36,107 bases of DNA from an uncultured Pelagibacteraceae bacterium (GTDB lineage: Bacteria; Pseudomonadota; Alphaproteobacteria; Pelagibacterales; Pelagibacteraceae), in assembly GCA_902514745.1 (NCBI GenBank), contig CABXRX010000007.1:1-36107 (forward strand), given 5' to 3'. Below, in pieces: positions 1 through 8,584 of this stretch (the stretch's first letter is position 1; each line of letters opens with the position of its first letter). Position numbers and translations under genes: made by a program. The notes under the pieces were generated by a model. The model saw only the letters and a program-made list of their open reading frames with translations, was not told the origin of the DNA and made no database searches.

Positions 1-855
1 GTTAATTGCCAACCAGCTGGAGAATATTTAATGGAAAGTTTCTATAGAGCGGGAGGTATACCCGCAGTAATGAAAGAATTAATAAAAAATAAAAAAATTC
101 ACACTAATATTATGACAGTTACAGGGAAGACTGTTGGTCAAAATTTAAAAAGAAAAATAGATGTAGATACCAAGGTAATAAAAACTTTCAAAAATAGTTT
201 AGAGGATAATGCGGGCTTCTTAGTTATGAAAAGTAATTTTTTTTCATCTGCTATTATGAAAACATCAGTTATAAGCAAAGAGTTTAGAGATAGATATCTA
301 TCTGATCCAAAAAATCTGAATGTATTCAATGGTAAAGCAGCTGTATTTGAAGGACCAGAAGATTATCATAAAAGAATAAACGATAAAAAATTAAAGATTG
401 ATGAAAATTCTATTCTAATTATTAGGGGTTGTGGACCAGTTGGTTATCCTGGGTCTGCAGAAGTAGTTAATATGCAGCCACCTGACAGTTTATTAAAAAA
501 AGGGATTACACATTTACCAACTCTTGGAGATGGAAGACAAAGCGGAACCTCTGAAAGTCCATCAATTCTTCATGTTTCACCAGAGTCTGCTGTAGGTGGT
601 GACTTAGGAATTGTAAAAACTGGAGATAAAATGAAAATTGATTTAAATAAAAGAAGAGTAGATTTATTGATTTCTCAATCAGAGTTTAAGAAAAGAAGAA
701 AAAATAAAAAATTATTCAAAGCAAATAATCAAACACCATGGCAAGAAATTTTTAGAGATACGGTAGGTCAGCTTGAAGATGGAGCGTGTATTAATTCACG
801 TGGAAATTATTTAGATGTTTCTAATAAAAAAGGTCTTCCCAGAAATTCTCATTAA
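1..855 (+). CDS. IlvD/Edd-family sugar-acid dehydratase, C-terminal part (5' end outside window)
   Basis: This is the C-terminal half of an iron-sulfur dehydratase that would convert an aldonic acid to its 2-keto-3-deoxy acid. The reading frame is open from base 1 (VNCQPAGEYLMESFYRAGG...), so the gene starts upstream and the ATG at 31 is internal. Family blocks seen are NAGFLV, the KTSVIS...RYL...GPEDYHKRI run, IIRGCGPVGYPGSAEVVNM and GDGRQSGTSESPSIL, which carries the conserved serine region of the active site. The sequence resembles L-arabinonate/sugar-acid dehydratases more than the valine/isoleucine enzyme, and the catabolic neighbours agree. The substrate is inferred only. One base separates its stop from the next ATG, so the genes are probably cotranscribed. 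Confidence 0.88.
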   Translation, partial: VNCQPAGEYLMESFYRAGGIPAVMKELIKNKKIHTNIMTVTGKTVGQNLKRKIDVDTKVIKTFKNSLEDNAGFLVMKSNFFSSAIMKTSVISKEFRDRYLSDPKNLNVFNGKAAVFEGPEDYHKRINDKKLKIDENSILIIRGCGPVGYPGSAEVVNMQPPDSLLKKGITHLPTLGDGRQSGTSESPSILHVSPESAVGGDLGIVKTGDKMKIDLNKRRVDLLISQSEFKKRRKNKKLFKANNQTPWQEIFRDTVGQLEDGACINSRGNYLDVSNKKGLPRNSH

Positions 856-856
856 A

Positions 857-1825
857 ATGAAACCAAAAATATTAGTTACAAGAAAATTATCAGACGGTGC
901 AGAAGAGAAATTAAAGAAAAATTTTGATGTAACCCTTAATTTAAAAGATGAACCAATTCCAAATAATGAACTTGTTAAAATGGCCAATGAGTACGATGGA
1001 TTTATTTCAACAGGGTTTGATAAAATTGGAGAAGATTTTTTTAAAGATTTAAATGGTAAATTAAAGATTATTGCTCAAGTTGGAGTGGGCTACGACAACA
1101 TCTCAGTAAAATCTGCCGAAAATAAAAAAATTAAAGTTACCAATACACCAAATGTGTTAAACGAAGCTGTAGCTGAAACAACTATTCTTTTAATATTAGC
1201 TGCATCAAGAAGAATAGGTGAAGCTTATAATCTTGTACGATCGGGAAAGTGGAAAGACCAAAAACCTGATCTAACTAAATTTATGATTGGTAATTCTGTT
1301 ACAGGAAAAACACTTGGTATAATTGGTATGGGTAGAATTGGGAGAATGGCTGCAAAATGTGCAAAAGCTTTTGGTATGAAAATAATTTATTATAATAGAA
1401 ATAAACTTTCAGAAGATCTTGAGGATGGAGCAAAATATTTCTCTGATATTAAATCAATGATGCCTGAATGTGATTTTGTAAGTATTCATACCCCTGCTAC
1501 CGCAGAAACAAAACATATTTTAAATGCTACCACTATTGGGTTGTTACCTAATCATGCTGTAGTTATCAATACTTCAAGAGGGTCAACAATTGATGATGAT
1601 GCATTAATAGAAGCACTTCAAAATAATAAAATTTATGCAGCAGGTTTAGATGTATTTAATAATGAACCAAATTTGGATGAGAGGTATATGAAGTTAGATA
1701 ATTGTTTCGTATTACCACATGTTGGAAGTGCAACTCATGAAACTCGGTTGGCAATGAGCATGATGGCCGTTGATAACATATGTAACTATTTTGAGAAAAA
1801 ACCTTTAATCTCAGAAGTAGTTTAA
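857..1825 (+). CDS. D-2-hydroxyacid dehydrogenase (glyoxylate/hydroxypyruvate reductase type)
   Basis: NAD(P)-dependent D-isomer 2-hydroxyacid dehydrogenase of 322 residues, counted from the ATG one base after the previous stop. An in-frame upstream start at 815 would overlap the dehydratase by 41 bases and is less likely. The Rossmann motif GMGRIG lies at residues 157-162. The catalytic triad of the family is visible: Arg241 (NTSRG), Glu270 (NNEP) and His288 (LPHVG). The closest recognisable relatives reduce glyoxylate or hydroxypyruvate. Beside a sugar-acid pathway it could handle the C2/C3 acid released by cleavage. The exact substrate is not determinable here. Confidence 0.88.
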   Translation: MKPKILVTRKLSDGAEEKLKKNFDVTLNLKDEPIPNNELVKMANEYDGFISTGFDKIGEDFFKDLNGKLKIIAQVGVGYDNISVKSAENKKIKVTNTPNVLNEAVAETTILLILAASRRIGEAYNLVRSGKWKDQKPDLTKFMIGNSVTGKTLGIIGMGRIGRMAAKCAKAFGMKIIYYNRNKLSEDLEDGAKYFSDIKSMMPECDFVSIHTPATAETKHILNATTIGLLPNHAVVINTSRGSTIDDDALIEALQNNKIYAAGLDVFNNEPNLDERYMKLDNCFVLPHVGSATHETRLAMSMMAVDNICNYFEKKPLISEVV

Positions 1826-1826
1826 T

Positions 1827-1847
1827 ACAACTTAAAGTTGTTTATTT
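1827..1847 (+). terminator. Weak terminator-like hairpin before dctP
   Basis: A 6-bp perfect stem, ACAACT (1827-1832) with AGTTGT (1836-1841), a 3-base loop and a T-rich trail (TTATTT). The stem is short and A+T rich, so it would be inefficient. It begins two bases after the dehydrogenase stop, which fits partial separation from the TRAP genes. A TATAAT at 1858-1863 could be the -10 of a separate dctP promoter, but I see no good -35. Confidence 0.35.
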
Positions 1848-1905
1848 AGTAAATATATATAATCTCTATACATAATTATTTCCTTTTGTTTGTATTTAAA
1901 ATTCA

Positions 1906-1935
1906 TTTATGTTTAATTTATAAAAAAAACATAAA
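1906..1935 (+). repeat. 9-bp inverted repeat in the dctP leader
   Basis: TTTATGTTT (1906-1914) and AAACATAAA (1927-1935) are perfect inverted copies separated by 12 bases. The right arm ends a few bases before the GAGAGGA ribosome-binding site of dctP. In mRNA this would form a hairpin just 5' of the Shine-Dalgarno sequence. It could stabilise the message or act as a protein site; no function is demonstrated. Confidence 0.45.
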
Positions 1936-1948
1936 CGAGAGGAAGATA

Positions 1949-2965
1949 ATGTTTAAACTAATAACAAAAACTATAGCTACAGTAGCTATTGTTTCAGTTG
2001 CTTTATTTGGCTCTGCAAATGCAAAGACATTAAAAATTGAAACTCACTTTACTGCAAGCTCACCAAATGGTGAAGTTGCAGCTCAATTCGCTAAAAACGT
2101 TGAAATGTTTTCTGGCGGAAGCTTAAAAGTAGAAATGTTCTATTCATCATCAGTAACAGGTAAATCTGCTGAGGTATTTAACTCTGCACAAACTGGAATT
2201 ATTGACTGTGATATGACTGGTGCTGGTTACCAAACTGGTAAAAATGCAGCATTCCAATTCGCAGGTGATGTAATGGGTGGATACGATAACCCTTATCAAC
2301 AATACGACTTCTTAAAGTTCCCAGGAGCTCAAGATGCTGTTGATGCACTTTACAATAAATATGGAATGACTTTAATTGGTTGGTGGATACCAGGACATGA
2401 GTCTTTAATATCTAGTAAACCAATTCCAGATGTACCTTCAATTAAAGACTTTAAATTTAGATCACCTCCAGGAATGGAAAGTATGATCTTTAGCGCTTTA
2501 GGTGCTAAACCAATCGTAATGGATTTTGGTGAAGTTCCAACTGCTTTACAAACTGGTTTAATTGACGGTGCTGACTATTCTAGTTTAGCAACTAACTACG
2601 CAGGTGGACACTATGAAAAAAACAGATATGCTACATATCCTGGTTTTCACTCTATGCCAGCTGACCACTTAGCTTGCAATACTAAAGTTTGGAAAAAGCT
2701 AAAACCTCATGAAAGAGGAGCAATGAAAGCAGGAATAGAAATTGCTGGAAGAACTATCACTAGCTTAGTTGAGAGAAAAAACGCAGAAGCAGTAAAAGCT
2801 TTACTTGCTGATGGTGTTACTCTTCATGACTGGTCTAGAGAAGATAGACTTAAGTTCAGAAATGCTGCTCTTAATGCATGGCAGGAATGGAAAAAGAAAT
2901 CTCCTGAAGCTGCCGCTCTTATAGATATACACACAGCTTACATGAAAGCTAACGGTATCCTATAA
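1949..2965 (+). CDS. dctP: TRAP transporter substrate-binding protein (DctP family)
   Basis: Periplasmic receptor that delivers a carboxylated solute to the DctQM permease. The 338-residue start is chosen because ATG 1949 follows GAGAGGA and opens a signal peptide ending ...SANA|KT (cleavage after residue ~25). Longer in-frame starts from 1886 lack these features. The block KFRSPPG contains Arg171, at the position of the conserved TRAP arginine that binds the ligand carboxylate. The Trp-rich stretch GWWIPGH (144-150) resembles the mannitol/chloroaromatic TRAP receptor subgroup. Codon use includes more C-ending codons than its neighbours, as expected of an abundant protein. The ligand is probably a sugar acid, by context only. 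Confidence 0.92.
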   Translation: MFKLITKTIATVAIVSVALFGSANAKTLKIETHFTASSPNGEVAAQFAKNVEMFSGGSLKVEMFYSSSVTGKSAEVFNSAQTGIIDCDMTGAGYQTGKNAAFQFAGDVMGGYDNPYQQYDFLKFPGAQDAVDALYNKYGMTLIGWWIPGHESLISSKPIPDVPSIKDFKFRSPPGMESMIFSALGAKPIVMDFGEVPTALQTGLIDGADYSSLATNYAGGHYEKNRYATYPGFHSMPADHLACNTKVWKKLKPHERGAMKAGIEIAGRTITSLVERKNAEAVKALLADGVTLHDWSREDRLKFRNAALNAWQEWKKKSPEAAALIDIHTAYMKANGIL

Positions 2966-2987
2966 TAAAAGCACATAATAAAATCTT

Positions 2988-3014
2988 GAGGGGCCTGAAA
3001 AGGCCCTTCTTTTT
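2988..3014 (+). terminator. Intrinsic terminator/attenuator between dctP and dctQ
   Basis: GC-rich hairpin: GAGGGGCCT (2988-2996), loop GAAA, AGGCCCTTC (3001-3009), one G-T wobble, followed directly by a TTTTT run. It lies between the receptor gene and the permease genes of one transporter. Partial termination here would give more receptor than permease mRNA. No obvious promoter is seen between it and dctQ. Confidence 0.88.
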
Positions 3015-3033
3015 AATTTAAAATTTTTATCCT

Positions 3034-3603
3034 ATGCTTGATAAATCATTGCAAGAACAAACAGAAAAAGTTGCAAATAAAGATGATTTTCCAATCAATT
3101 GGATTGATAGAGTTTCTCTTTTTTTAAGCCACACAATTAAATATTTAATCCCCGTAATAGTATTTGTAATGATGTATGAAATTTTTATGAGATATATCAT
3201 GGAAAAACCAACAATGTGGGTGAATGAATTATGTCTATGGTTGGCTGGAATTTGTTATTTAGTAGGTGGAGTATATGCAACAAGATTAAGAAGCCATATT
3301 AGAATTGTATTATTATATGATTGGGTCAGTAGACCGACACAAAGAATCTTTGATCTAATAAGTACTATTATTATTGTTCTTTTTGCAGCAGCTGTAATTT
3401 ATGGTGGTATGGAAGATGCGTACAGATCATTTATAAATTGGGAGAGATTTGCAACTTTTTGGGATCCACCTATTCCTGCTACTATGAAGCCACTTACCCT
3501 TATATGTGTATTTCTTATTGCAGTTCAATCTGTAAACAACTTAATTATTGATTGGAGAAATCCAAAAGAAAAACAATACGATCCTTCAAAAGATTTAAAA
3601 TAA
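3034..3603 (+). CDS. dctQ: TRAP transporter small membrane subunit (DctQ family)
   Basis: 189-residue inner-membrane protein with four hydrophobic segments (roughly 31-50, 65-85, 104-125, 150-172), the normal DctQ topology. It pairs with the large permease next door. The block MWVNELCLWLAGICYLVG matches the conserved TM2 region (W-x-x-E) of DctQ proteins. It follows the post-dctP hairpin and its stop directly abuts the dctM ATG, so translation of the two is probably coupled. Charged N- and C-terminal tails are cytoplasmic by inference. Confidence 0.9.
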   Translation: MLDKSLQEQTEKVANKDDFPINWIDRVSLFLSHTIKYLIPVIVFVMMYEIFMRYIMEKPTMWVNELCLWLAGICYLVGGVYATRLRSHIRIVLLYDWVSRPTQRIFDLISTIIIVLFAAAVIYGGMEDAYRSFINWERFATFWDPPIPATMKPLTLICVFLIAVQSVNNLIIDWRNPKEKQYDPSKDLK

Positions 3604-4926
3604 ATGGAAATTGAAATAGGAACACTCTCGATAATACTAATAGTTGGATTATTAGCTCTTATATCCATAGGTGTTCCAATGGGTTTTGCTTCAGGTTTTA
3701 TGGGGGCAGTGCTAGTATTTCTCTACATTGGTGAGCATGCGTTAGGTATTTTACTTTCAAGATATTACTCTCTTGTTGTTACCTATTCTTTTTTATCGGT
3801 ACCATTATTTATATTTATGGCCTCCTTACTTGAACGCTCTAATATTGCGAGAGATTTATATGATGCTTTAAATGCATGGTTAAGAAAAACTAGAGGTGGA
3901 GTAGGTGTTGTAACTGCGATCATGGCAACAATCATGGCTGCTATGAGTGGAATTATTGGGGGTGAAATTGTTTTATTAGGATTAATTGCACTTCCTCAGA
4001 TGTTAAGACTTAAATATGATCAGGATATGTCTATTGGTATTATTTGTGCATCTGGTTCTTTGGGTACAATGATACCTCCGTCTATTGTTTTGATTATTTA
4101 TGGATTAACAACTGAAACTTCAATAACAATGTTGTTCCAAGAAGCAATTGTGCCTGGTTTAATGATTTCAGCTTTAATCATTACTTACATTCTCATTCGA
4201 ACAAGATTACAACCACACCTAGCGCCATTGAGTGAAGAACCACCATTAACTTTGAAAGAAAAAATTTCATATCTTCCAGGTCTATTACCACCTATTGGAA
4301 TAGTAATAATTGTTTTAGGTTCAATATATTCTGGAATAACAGGTATCACTGAAGCTGCAGGAATGGGTGTTGTTGCAACATTAATTATAATTTTTGCTAG
4401 AAAAGAATTATCATGGTTTTTATTTAAGGATGCATTAACGAGAACATTTAAAGCATCAGGTACTATTTTAACAATTACTTTTGGTGCAACGGTTTTAGCT
4501 GGAGCTTATTCACTTGCAGGTGGCCCAAAATATGTAGCTGAGACGATATTAGCTTACGATTTGAAACCAATGTATTTAATTTTTATGATGCAATTAATGT
4601 TCTTGGTGATGGGAGCATTCATGGATTGGGTTGGAATAGTATTGTTGGCAATGCCAGTATTTTTACCAATAGTACTAGCTCTTGGATTTGATCCAATTTG
4701 GTTTGGAATATTATTCTGTGTAAATATGCAAGTTTCATTTTTAAGCCCACCATTTGGTCCCGCCGCCTTTTATTTAAAGTCAGTAGCTCCTCCTCATATA
4801 TCTTTAACAGACATTTTTAGAGGATTTGCTCCATTTATAGTAATTCAGCTAATTGTATTAGCGTGTGTTATGTTTTTTCCAGAGATGATGACACAAAACT
4901 TTCACGAATTTGTTCCCAAAAAATAA
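3604..4926 (+). CDS. dctM: TRAP transporter large permease (DctM family)
   Basis: 440-residue integral membrane protein, the sodium-coupled translocation subunit of the TRAP system. Many hydrophobic helices run end to end. Family-typical blocks include IMAAMSGIIGGEIVLLGLIALP, the IICASGSLGTMIPPSI stretch (inverted-repeat hairpin region) and the C-terminal FLSPPFGPAAFYLKSVAP. Length matches the family. It starts one base after dctQ ends and stops one base before the next gene, so it sits in an unbroken operon with the downstream reductase. Confidence 0.94.
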   Translation: MEIEIGTLSIILIVGLLALISIGVPMGFASGFMGAVLVFLYIGEHALGILLSRYYSLVVTYSFLSVPLFIFMASLLERSNIARDLYDALNAWLRKTRGGVGVVTAIMATIMAAMSGIIGGEIVLLGLIALPQMLRLKYDQDMSIGIICASGSLGTMIPPSIVLIIYGLTTETSITMLFQEAIVPGLMISALIITYILIRTRLQPHLAPLSEEPPLTLKEKISYLPGLLPPIGIVIIVLGSIYSGITGITEAAGMGVVATLIIIFARKELSWFLFKDALTRTFKASGTILTITFGATVLAGAYSLAGGPKYVAETILAYDLKPMYLIFMMQLMFLVMGAFMDWVGIVLLAMPVFLPIVLALGFDPIWFGILFCVNMQVSFLSPPFGPAAFYLKSVAPPHISLTDIFRGFAPFIVIQLIVLACVMFFPEMMTQNFHEFVPKK

Positions 4927-5799
4927 ATGAGTAAAAAAATTGGTTTTATTGGCATAGGCTTAATGGGTTTGCCTATGGCAAAAAACATATTGAAATCTGG
5001 ATATAAAGTTACAGCATTTAATAGATCTCAAAATAAAGCTGAAGCATTAAAAAAGTTTGGGGCAGAAATCACAACTTCAATTGATAATGCTGTCAAAGAT
5101 AATGATGTTGTAATTACTATGCTTACTGATGATGTCGCAGTTAATGAAGTGATGAATAGCTCTAATTTTTTAGAAAATTTAAAATCAGGTACAACAGTTA
5201 TTGATATGAGCTCAGTTAAACCAACCACAGCAACTACACATGGAGAACAATTAAAATCTAAAAATATTAATTATTTAGATGCACCTGTCTCAGGTGGTAC
5301 TATCGGAGCAGAAGAGGCTTCATTAGCTATAATGGTTGGAGGTGAACAAAAGGTTTATGATGAAGCTGAAAATGTTTTAAAAACAATGGGTAACCCTACA
5401 TTGGTAGGACCATTAGGAAGTGGGCAAGTTTCAAAATTGTCAAATCAAATTATTGTTGGATTAACGATAGGAGCAGTAGCAGAGGCAATAACCTTATGTG
5501 AAAAAGCTGGAGCAAATCCAAATAAAATGATCAAAGCTTTATCAGGAGGTTGGGCAGATAGTAAAATTCTTCAGACACATGGAAAAAGAATGATTGATAA
5601 AGATTTTACTCCAAAAGGCCGAACATCTGTTCATTTAAAAGATATGAATAATATTTTAGAATGTGCAAATAGTTACAATACTCATTTACCTATTTCAAAT
5701 TTAGTTAAAGAAATGTATAAAACTCTTGTTGAAAATGGACATGGAGAAACGGATCATAGCTCTTTGTACAAAGAAATTGAAAGGATAAATAAAAAATGA
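4927..5799 (+). CDS. 3-hydroxyisobutyrate dehydrogenase-family reductase (GarR/tartronate-semialdehyde reductase-like)
   Basis: NAD(P)-dependent beta-hydroxyacid dehydrogenase, 290 residues. The N-terminal Rossmann motif is GIGLMG (9-14). The substrate loop DAPVSGGTIGAEEASL (118-133) and catalytic Lys170 in GQVSKLSNQ are intact. Family members act on 3-hydroxyisobutyrate, tartronate semialdehyde, glyoxylate or succinic semialdehyde. In this operon a role in reducing a C3/C2 semialdehyde or oxidising a hydroxy acid is reasonable but inferred. The gene abuts dctM upstream and overlaps the SDR by an ATGA. Confidence 0.88.
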   Translation: MSKKIGFIGIGLMGLPMAKNILKSGYKVTAFNRSQNKAEALKKFGAEITTSIDNAVKDNDVVITMLTDDVAVNEVMNSSNFLENLKSGTTVIDMSSVKPTTATTHGEQLKSKNINYLDAPVSGGTIGAEEASLAIMVGGEQKVYDEAENVLKTMGNPTLVGPLGSGQVSKLSNQIIVGLTIGAVAEAITLCEKAGANPNKMIKALSGGWADSKILQTHGKRMIDKDFTPKGRTSVHLKDMNNILECANSYNTHLPISNLVKEMYKTLVENGHGETDHSSLYKEIERINKK

Positions 5800-6539
5800 G
5801 CGGAAGATTAGAAGGTAAAAAAATCATTGTAACTGCTGCTGGTCAAGGAATTGGAAAAGCTACAGCAATTGCTTTCCATAATGAGGGAGCTCATGTTATA
5901 GCCACAGACCTAAATGATAAAACTTTAGCTGATTTAAATAAAGAATATCCTGATATCAAAGTTAAAACACTAGACTCAACGAATAACAATGCAATATTAG
6001 AGTTTGTAAAAACTCTGGATAAAGTTGATGTACTATTTAATGCAGTAGGTTTTGTTCATCATGGAACTATACTTGATTGTGAAGAAAAAGACTGGGATTT
6101 TTCTTTTGATGTAAATATTAAATCTATGTATTTCATGTGTAAGGCAATCTTACCTTTAATGGTTAAACAAAATGGTGGTAGTATAATTAATATTTCTTCG
6201 ATAGCTTCAAGTTTAAAGGGATTACCTAATAGATTTGTTTATGGCGCATCAAAAGCTGCAATTATCGGCTTAACAAAATCAATTGCTTCTGATTTTGTAA
6301 AACAAAATATAAGATGTAATTCTATTGCACCGGGTACAGTTTTTTCACCATCTTGGCAAGACAGAGTAAATCAAAGCCCAGATCCAGTACAGGCAAAAAA
6401 AGATTTTATAGCAAGACAACCTATGGGAAGATTAGGCACTGCTGAAGAAATAGCAGCTATGGCAATTTATTTAGCAGGAGATGAATCTACATTTACAACA
6501 GGAAATACTTTTTCAGTTGATGGTGGAATGACAATTTAA
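5796..6539 (+). CDS. SDR dehydrogenase, BDH2/2-keto-3-deoxy-L-fuconate dehydrogenase-like
   Basis: Classical short-chain dehydrogenase of 247 residues. It has TAAGQGIG (13-20), NAVG (82-85), the SSIAS catalytic serine region (~134-138) and Tyr149-x3-Lys153. The blocks FVHHGTILDCEEKDWDFS and KGLPNRFVYGASKAA closely resemble the BDH2/DHRS6 group, whose bacterial members oxidise 2-keto-3-deoxy-L-fuconate at C4. Arg146, conserved in that group, is present. The FAH-family hydrolase directly downstream is the expected next step, cleaving the 2,4-diketo product. The 4-base overlap with the previous gene (ATGA) implies translational coupling. Enzyme type is firm, the sugar is not. Confidence 0.88.
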   Translation: MSGRLEGKKIIVTAAGQGIGKATAIAFHNEGAHVIATDLNDKTLADLNKEYPDIKVKTLDSTNNNAILEFVKTLDKVDVLFNAVGFVHHGTILDCEEKDWDFSFDVNIKSMYFMCKAILPLMVKQNGGSIINISSIASSLKGLPNRFVYGASKAAIIGLTKSIASDFVKQNIRCNSIAPGTVFSPSWQDRVNQSPDPVQAKKDFIARQPMGRLGTAEEIAAMAIYLAGDESTFTTGNTFSVDGGMTI

Positions 6540-6562
6540 TTAATTAAAAAAAAAGGAGATAT

Positions 6563-7405
6563 ATGAAATTATTAAGAGTTGGACCAAGAGGAAATGAAAA
6601 ACCCGCAGCATTAGATAAAGAGAGTAAAATTAGAGATATTAGTTCATTAATTACTGACTTAAACCCTGATAATATTAATTTTGAGACTCTATCAAAATTA
6701 GAAGGAGCTGATTTATCGGCACTTCCTGAATTATCTTCAAGTGAAAGAATTGGTTCTTGCATTACAAAACCAGGTAAATTTGTTGCAATAGGTTTAAATT
6801 ATTCTGATCATGCAGCTGAAACTGGAGCAGAGGTACCATCTGAGCCAATTATGTTTATGAAAGCCACGAGCTGTATAGTAGGACCCAATGATGATGTTGA
6901 AATTGTTTCTGGATCAAAAAAATTAGATTGGGAAGTTGAACTTGGAATTATAATTGGAAAAGAAACAAAACATATTTCTGAAAGTGAGTCACAAGATCAT
7001 ATCTTAGGATATTGTTTGGTAAACGATGTTAGTGAAAGAGAATGGCAAATTGAAAAAATGGGTCAGTGGGTTAAAGGAAAATCTCATGACACTTATGGCC
7101 CTATAGGACCATACTTAGTTACCAAAGATGAAATTGCAGATATTAACAATCTAAAAATGAGTTTAGATGTAAATGGTACGAGAATGCAGACAGGAAATAC
7201 CAGCACAATGATCTTTAATGTTGATGTAATAGTTTCTTATGTAAGTAAATTTATGTCACTACAACCTGGTGACATAATTACTACTGGCACACCTCCAGGA
7301 GTAGGAATGGGAATGAAACCTCAACAGTTTTTAAAAGCTGGTGATACAATGAAATTATCTATCGAAAACTTAGGAGAGCAAAACTCTAAAGTGGTTGCTC
7401 TATAA
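6563..7405 (+). CDS. Fumarylacetoacetase-family hydrolase (2,4-diketo-3-deoxy sugar acid hydrolase-like)
   Basis: 280-residue FAH-fold enzyme that would cleave a C-C bond in a 2,4-diketo acid to give pyruvate and a hydroxy acid. Metal ligands Glu124 and Glu126 (WEVELG) and Asp155 (VNDVSER) are present. So are the GKSHDTYGPIGP block and the C-terminal TTGTPPGVGMGM loop. The N-terminal ~60 residues form the usual short domain. A strong AAGGAG ribosome-binding site sits just upstream of the ATG after a 23-base gap, one of the few good ones in this operon. Position after the BDH2-like SDR supports a fuconate/rhamnonate/pentonate-type oxidative pathway. Confidence 0.88.
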   Translation: MKLLRVGPRGNEKPAALDKESKIRDISSLITDLNPDNINFETLSKLEGADLSALPELSSSERIGSCITKPGKFVAIGLNYSDHAAETGAEVPSEPIMFMKATSCIVGPNDDVEIVSGSKKLDWEVELGIIIGKETKHISESESQDHILGYCLVNDVSEREWQIEKMGQWVKGKSHDTYGPIGPYLVTKDEIADINNLKMSLDVNGTRMQTGNTSTMIFNVDVIVSYVSKFMSLQPGDIITTGTPPGVGMGMKPQQFLKAGDTMKLSIENLGEQNSKVVAL

Positions 7406-7411
7406 ATTATT

Positions 7412-8584
7412 GTGAAAATAACTTCTATTAAAAGTCATGTGCTTAGATATGAGTTAGAGAAAGAACTAGGTTATTCGCAACAATACTATAAACACCGTAC
7501 CGCCCATTTGGTTGAAGTTAAAACTGACGAAGGTATTACAGGATGGGGTGAATGCTTTGGTCCTGGCAATATTGCATTAGCCAATAAATTTATTGTTGAA
7601 AAAGTTATTCAACCATTAATCATTGGAGAGGATCCATTAAATAAAGAGTATATTTGGCATAAAGTTTACAATCTTTTAAGAGACAGTGGACAAAAAGGAA
7701 TGCCAATCCAAGCATTATCAGGTGTTGATATTGCGCTATGGGATATTTTAGGTAAAAAAACAAAATCTCCTCTTTATCAATTAGTAGGTGGCAAATGTAA
7801 TGATCAAGTTCCAGTTTATGGTTATGGAATGATGTTGCAGAAAAAATCTTTGACAGAATTGATTGAATTATTCAAAGAGGAAGCAAAGCAAATAAAATCT
7901 AAAAACTTTAAAGCAATGAAAATGAAAATTGGGTTAGGACCAAAAGACGATCTTAACCTAGTTAGAGCTGTAAGAGATGTTATAGGGAATGATTTTAAAT
8001 TAATGGTAGATGCAAATCATGCATATAATTTGAATGATGCGTTGTATGTTGGAAGGGGCTTAGATGAACTGGATATATTTTGGTTTGAAGAACCTGTGGC
8101 ACCTGAAGATTATGATGGTTACAAAGAATTAAAGCAAAAAATTGATACTAATATAGCAGGAGGCGAAGCTGAATTTACAAAATATGGATGGAATGAGTTA
8201 ATTAAAAACAAATGTATTGATATAGCTCAACCAGAAGTTTGTGGATTAGGTGGAATTACTGAGTATTTAAAAGTTTCAGCATTAGCGCAAACTAATTTTG
8301 TTCCAGTTATTAATCACGTGTGGGGATCTGCTGTAAGTATAGCAACTAACCTACATTTGTTAACTGCTCAACCTGATATGCCTGGTGGCTTATTTCCTTC
8401 AAAATCAATGCTTGAGTTCGATACAACAGAAAAAAATATATTTATTACAGATCTACCGAAAGAAAATTTTTCAATTCTAGATGAAGTTAAGCAAAATAAC
8501 GGATTTGCTTCTGTATCAGATAATCCTGGAATAGGAATTACTCCTGACTTAGATTTCATTAAGGAATTTGAAGTCAATGAGTAA
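7412..8584 (+). CDS. Enolase-superfamily (MR/MLE) sugar-acid dehydratase/cycloisomerase
   Basis: 390-residue mandelate racemase/muconate lactonizing-type enzyme with a GTG start. The KxK pair Lys170/Lys172 (KMKIG), metal ligands Asp200 (DANH), Glu226 (FEEP) and Glu252 (GGE), and the His302 block (NHVWG) are all in place. The sequence resembles D-galactarolactone cycloisomerase-type and related acid-sugar dehydratases (SGVDIALWD, DIAQPEVCGLGG). It may open a lactone or dehydrate an acid sugar that enters the same pool as the IlvD-type dehydratase product. It starts 6 bases after the hydrolase, with no clear Shine-Dalgarno. Specificity is unresolved within this functionally mixed family. Confidence 0.87.
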   Translation: MKITSIKSHVLRYELEKELGYSQQYYKHRTAHLVEVKTDEGITGWGECFGPGNIALANKFIVEKVIQPLIIGEDPLNKEYIWHKVYNLLRDSGQKGMPIQALSGVDIALWDILGKKTKSPLYQLVGGKCNDQVPVYGYGMMLQKKSLTELIELFKEEAKQIKSKNFKAMKMKIGLGPKDDLNLVRAVRDVIGNDFKLMVDANHAYNLNDALYVGRGLDELDIFWFEEPVAPEDYDGYKELKQKIDTNIAGGEAEFTKYGWNELIKNKCIDIAQPEVCGLGGITEYLKVSALAQTNFVPVINHVWGSAVSIATNLHLLTAQPDMPGGLFPSKSMLEFDTTEKNIFITDLPKENFSILDEVKQNNGFASVSDNPGIGITPDLDFIKEFEVNE

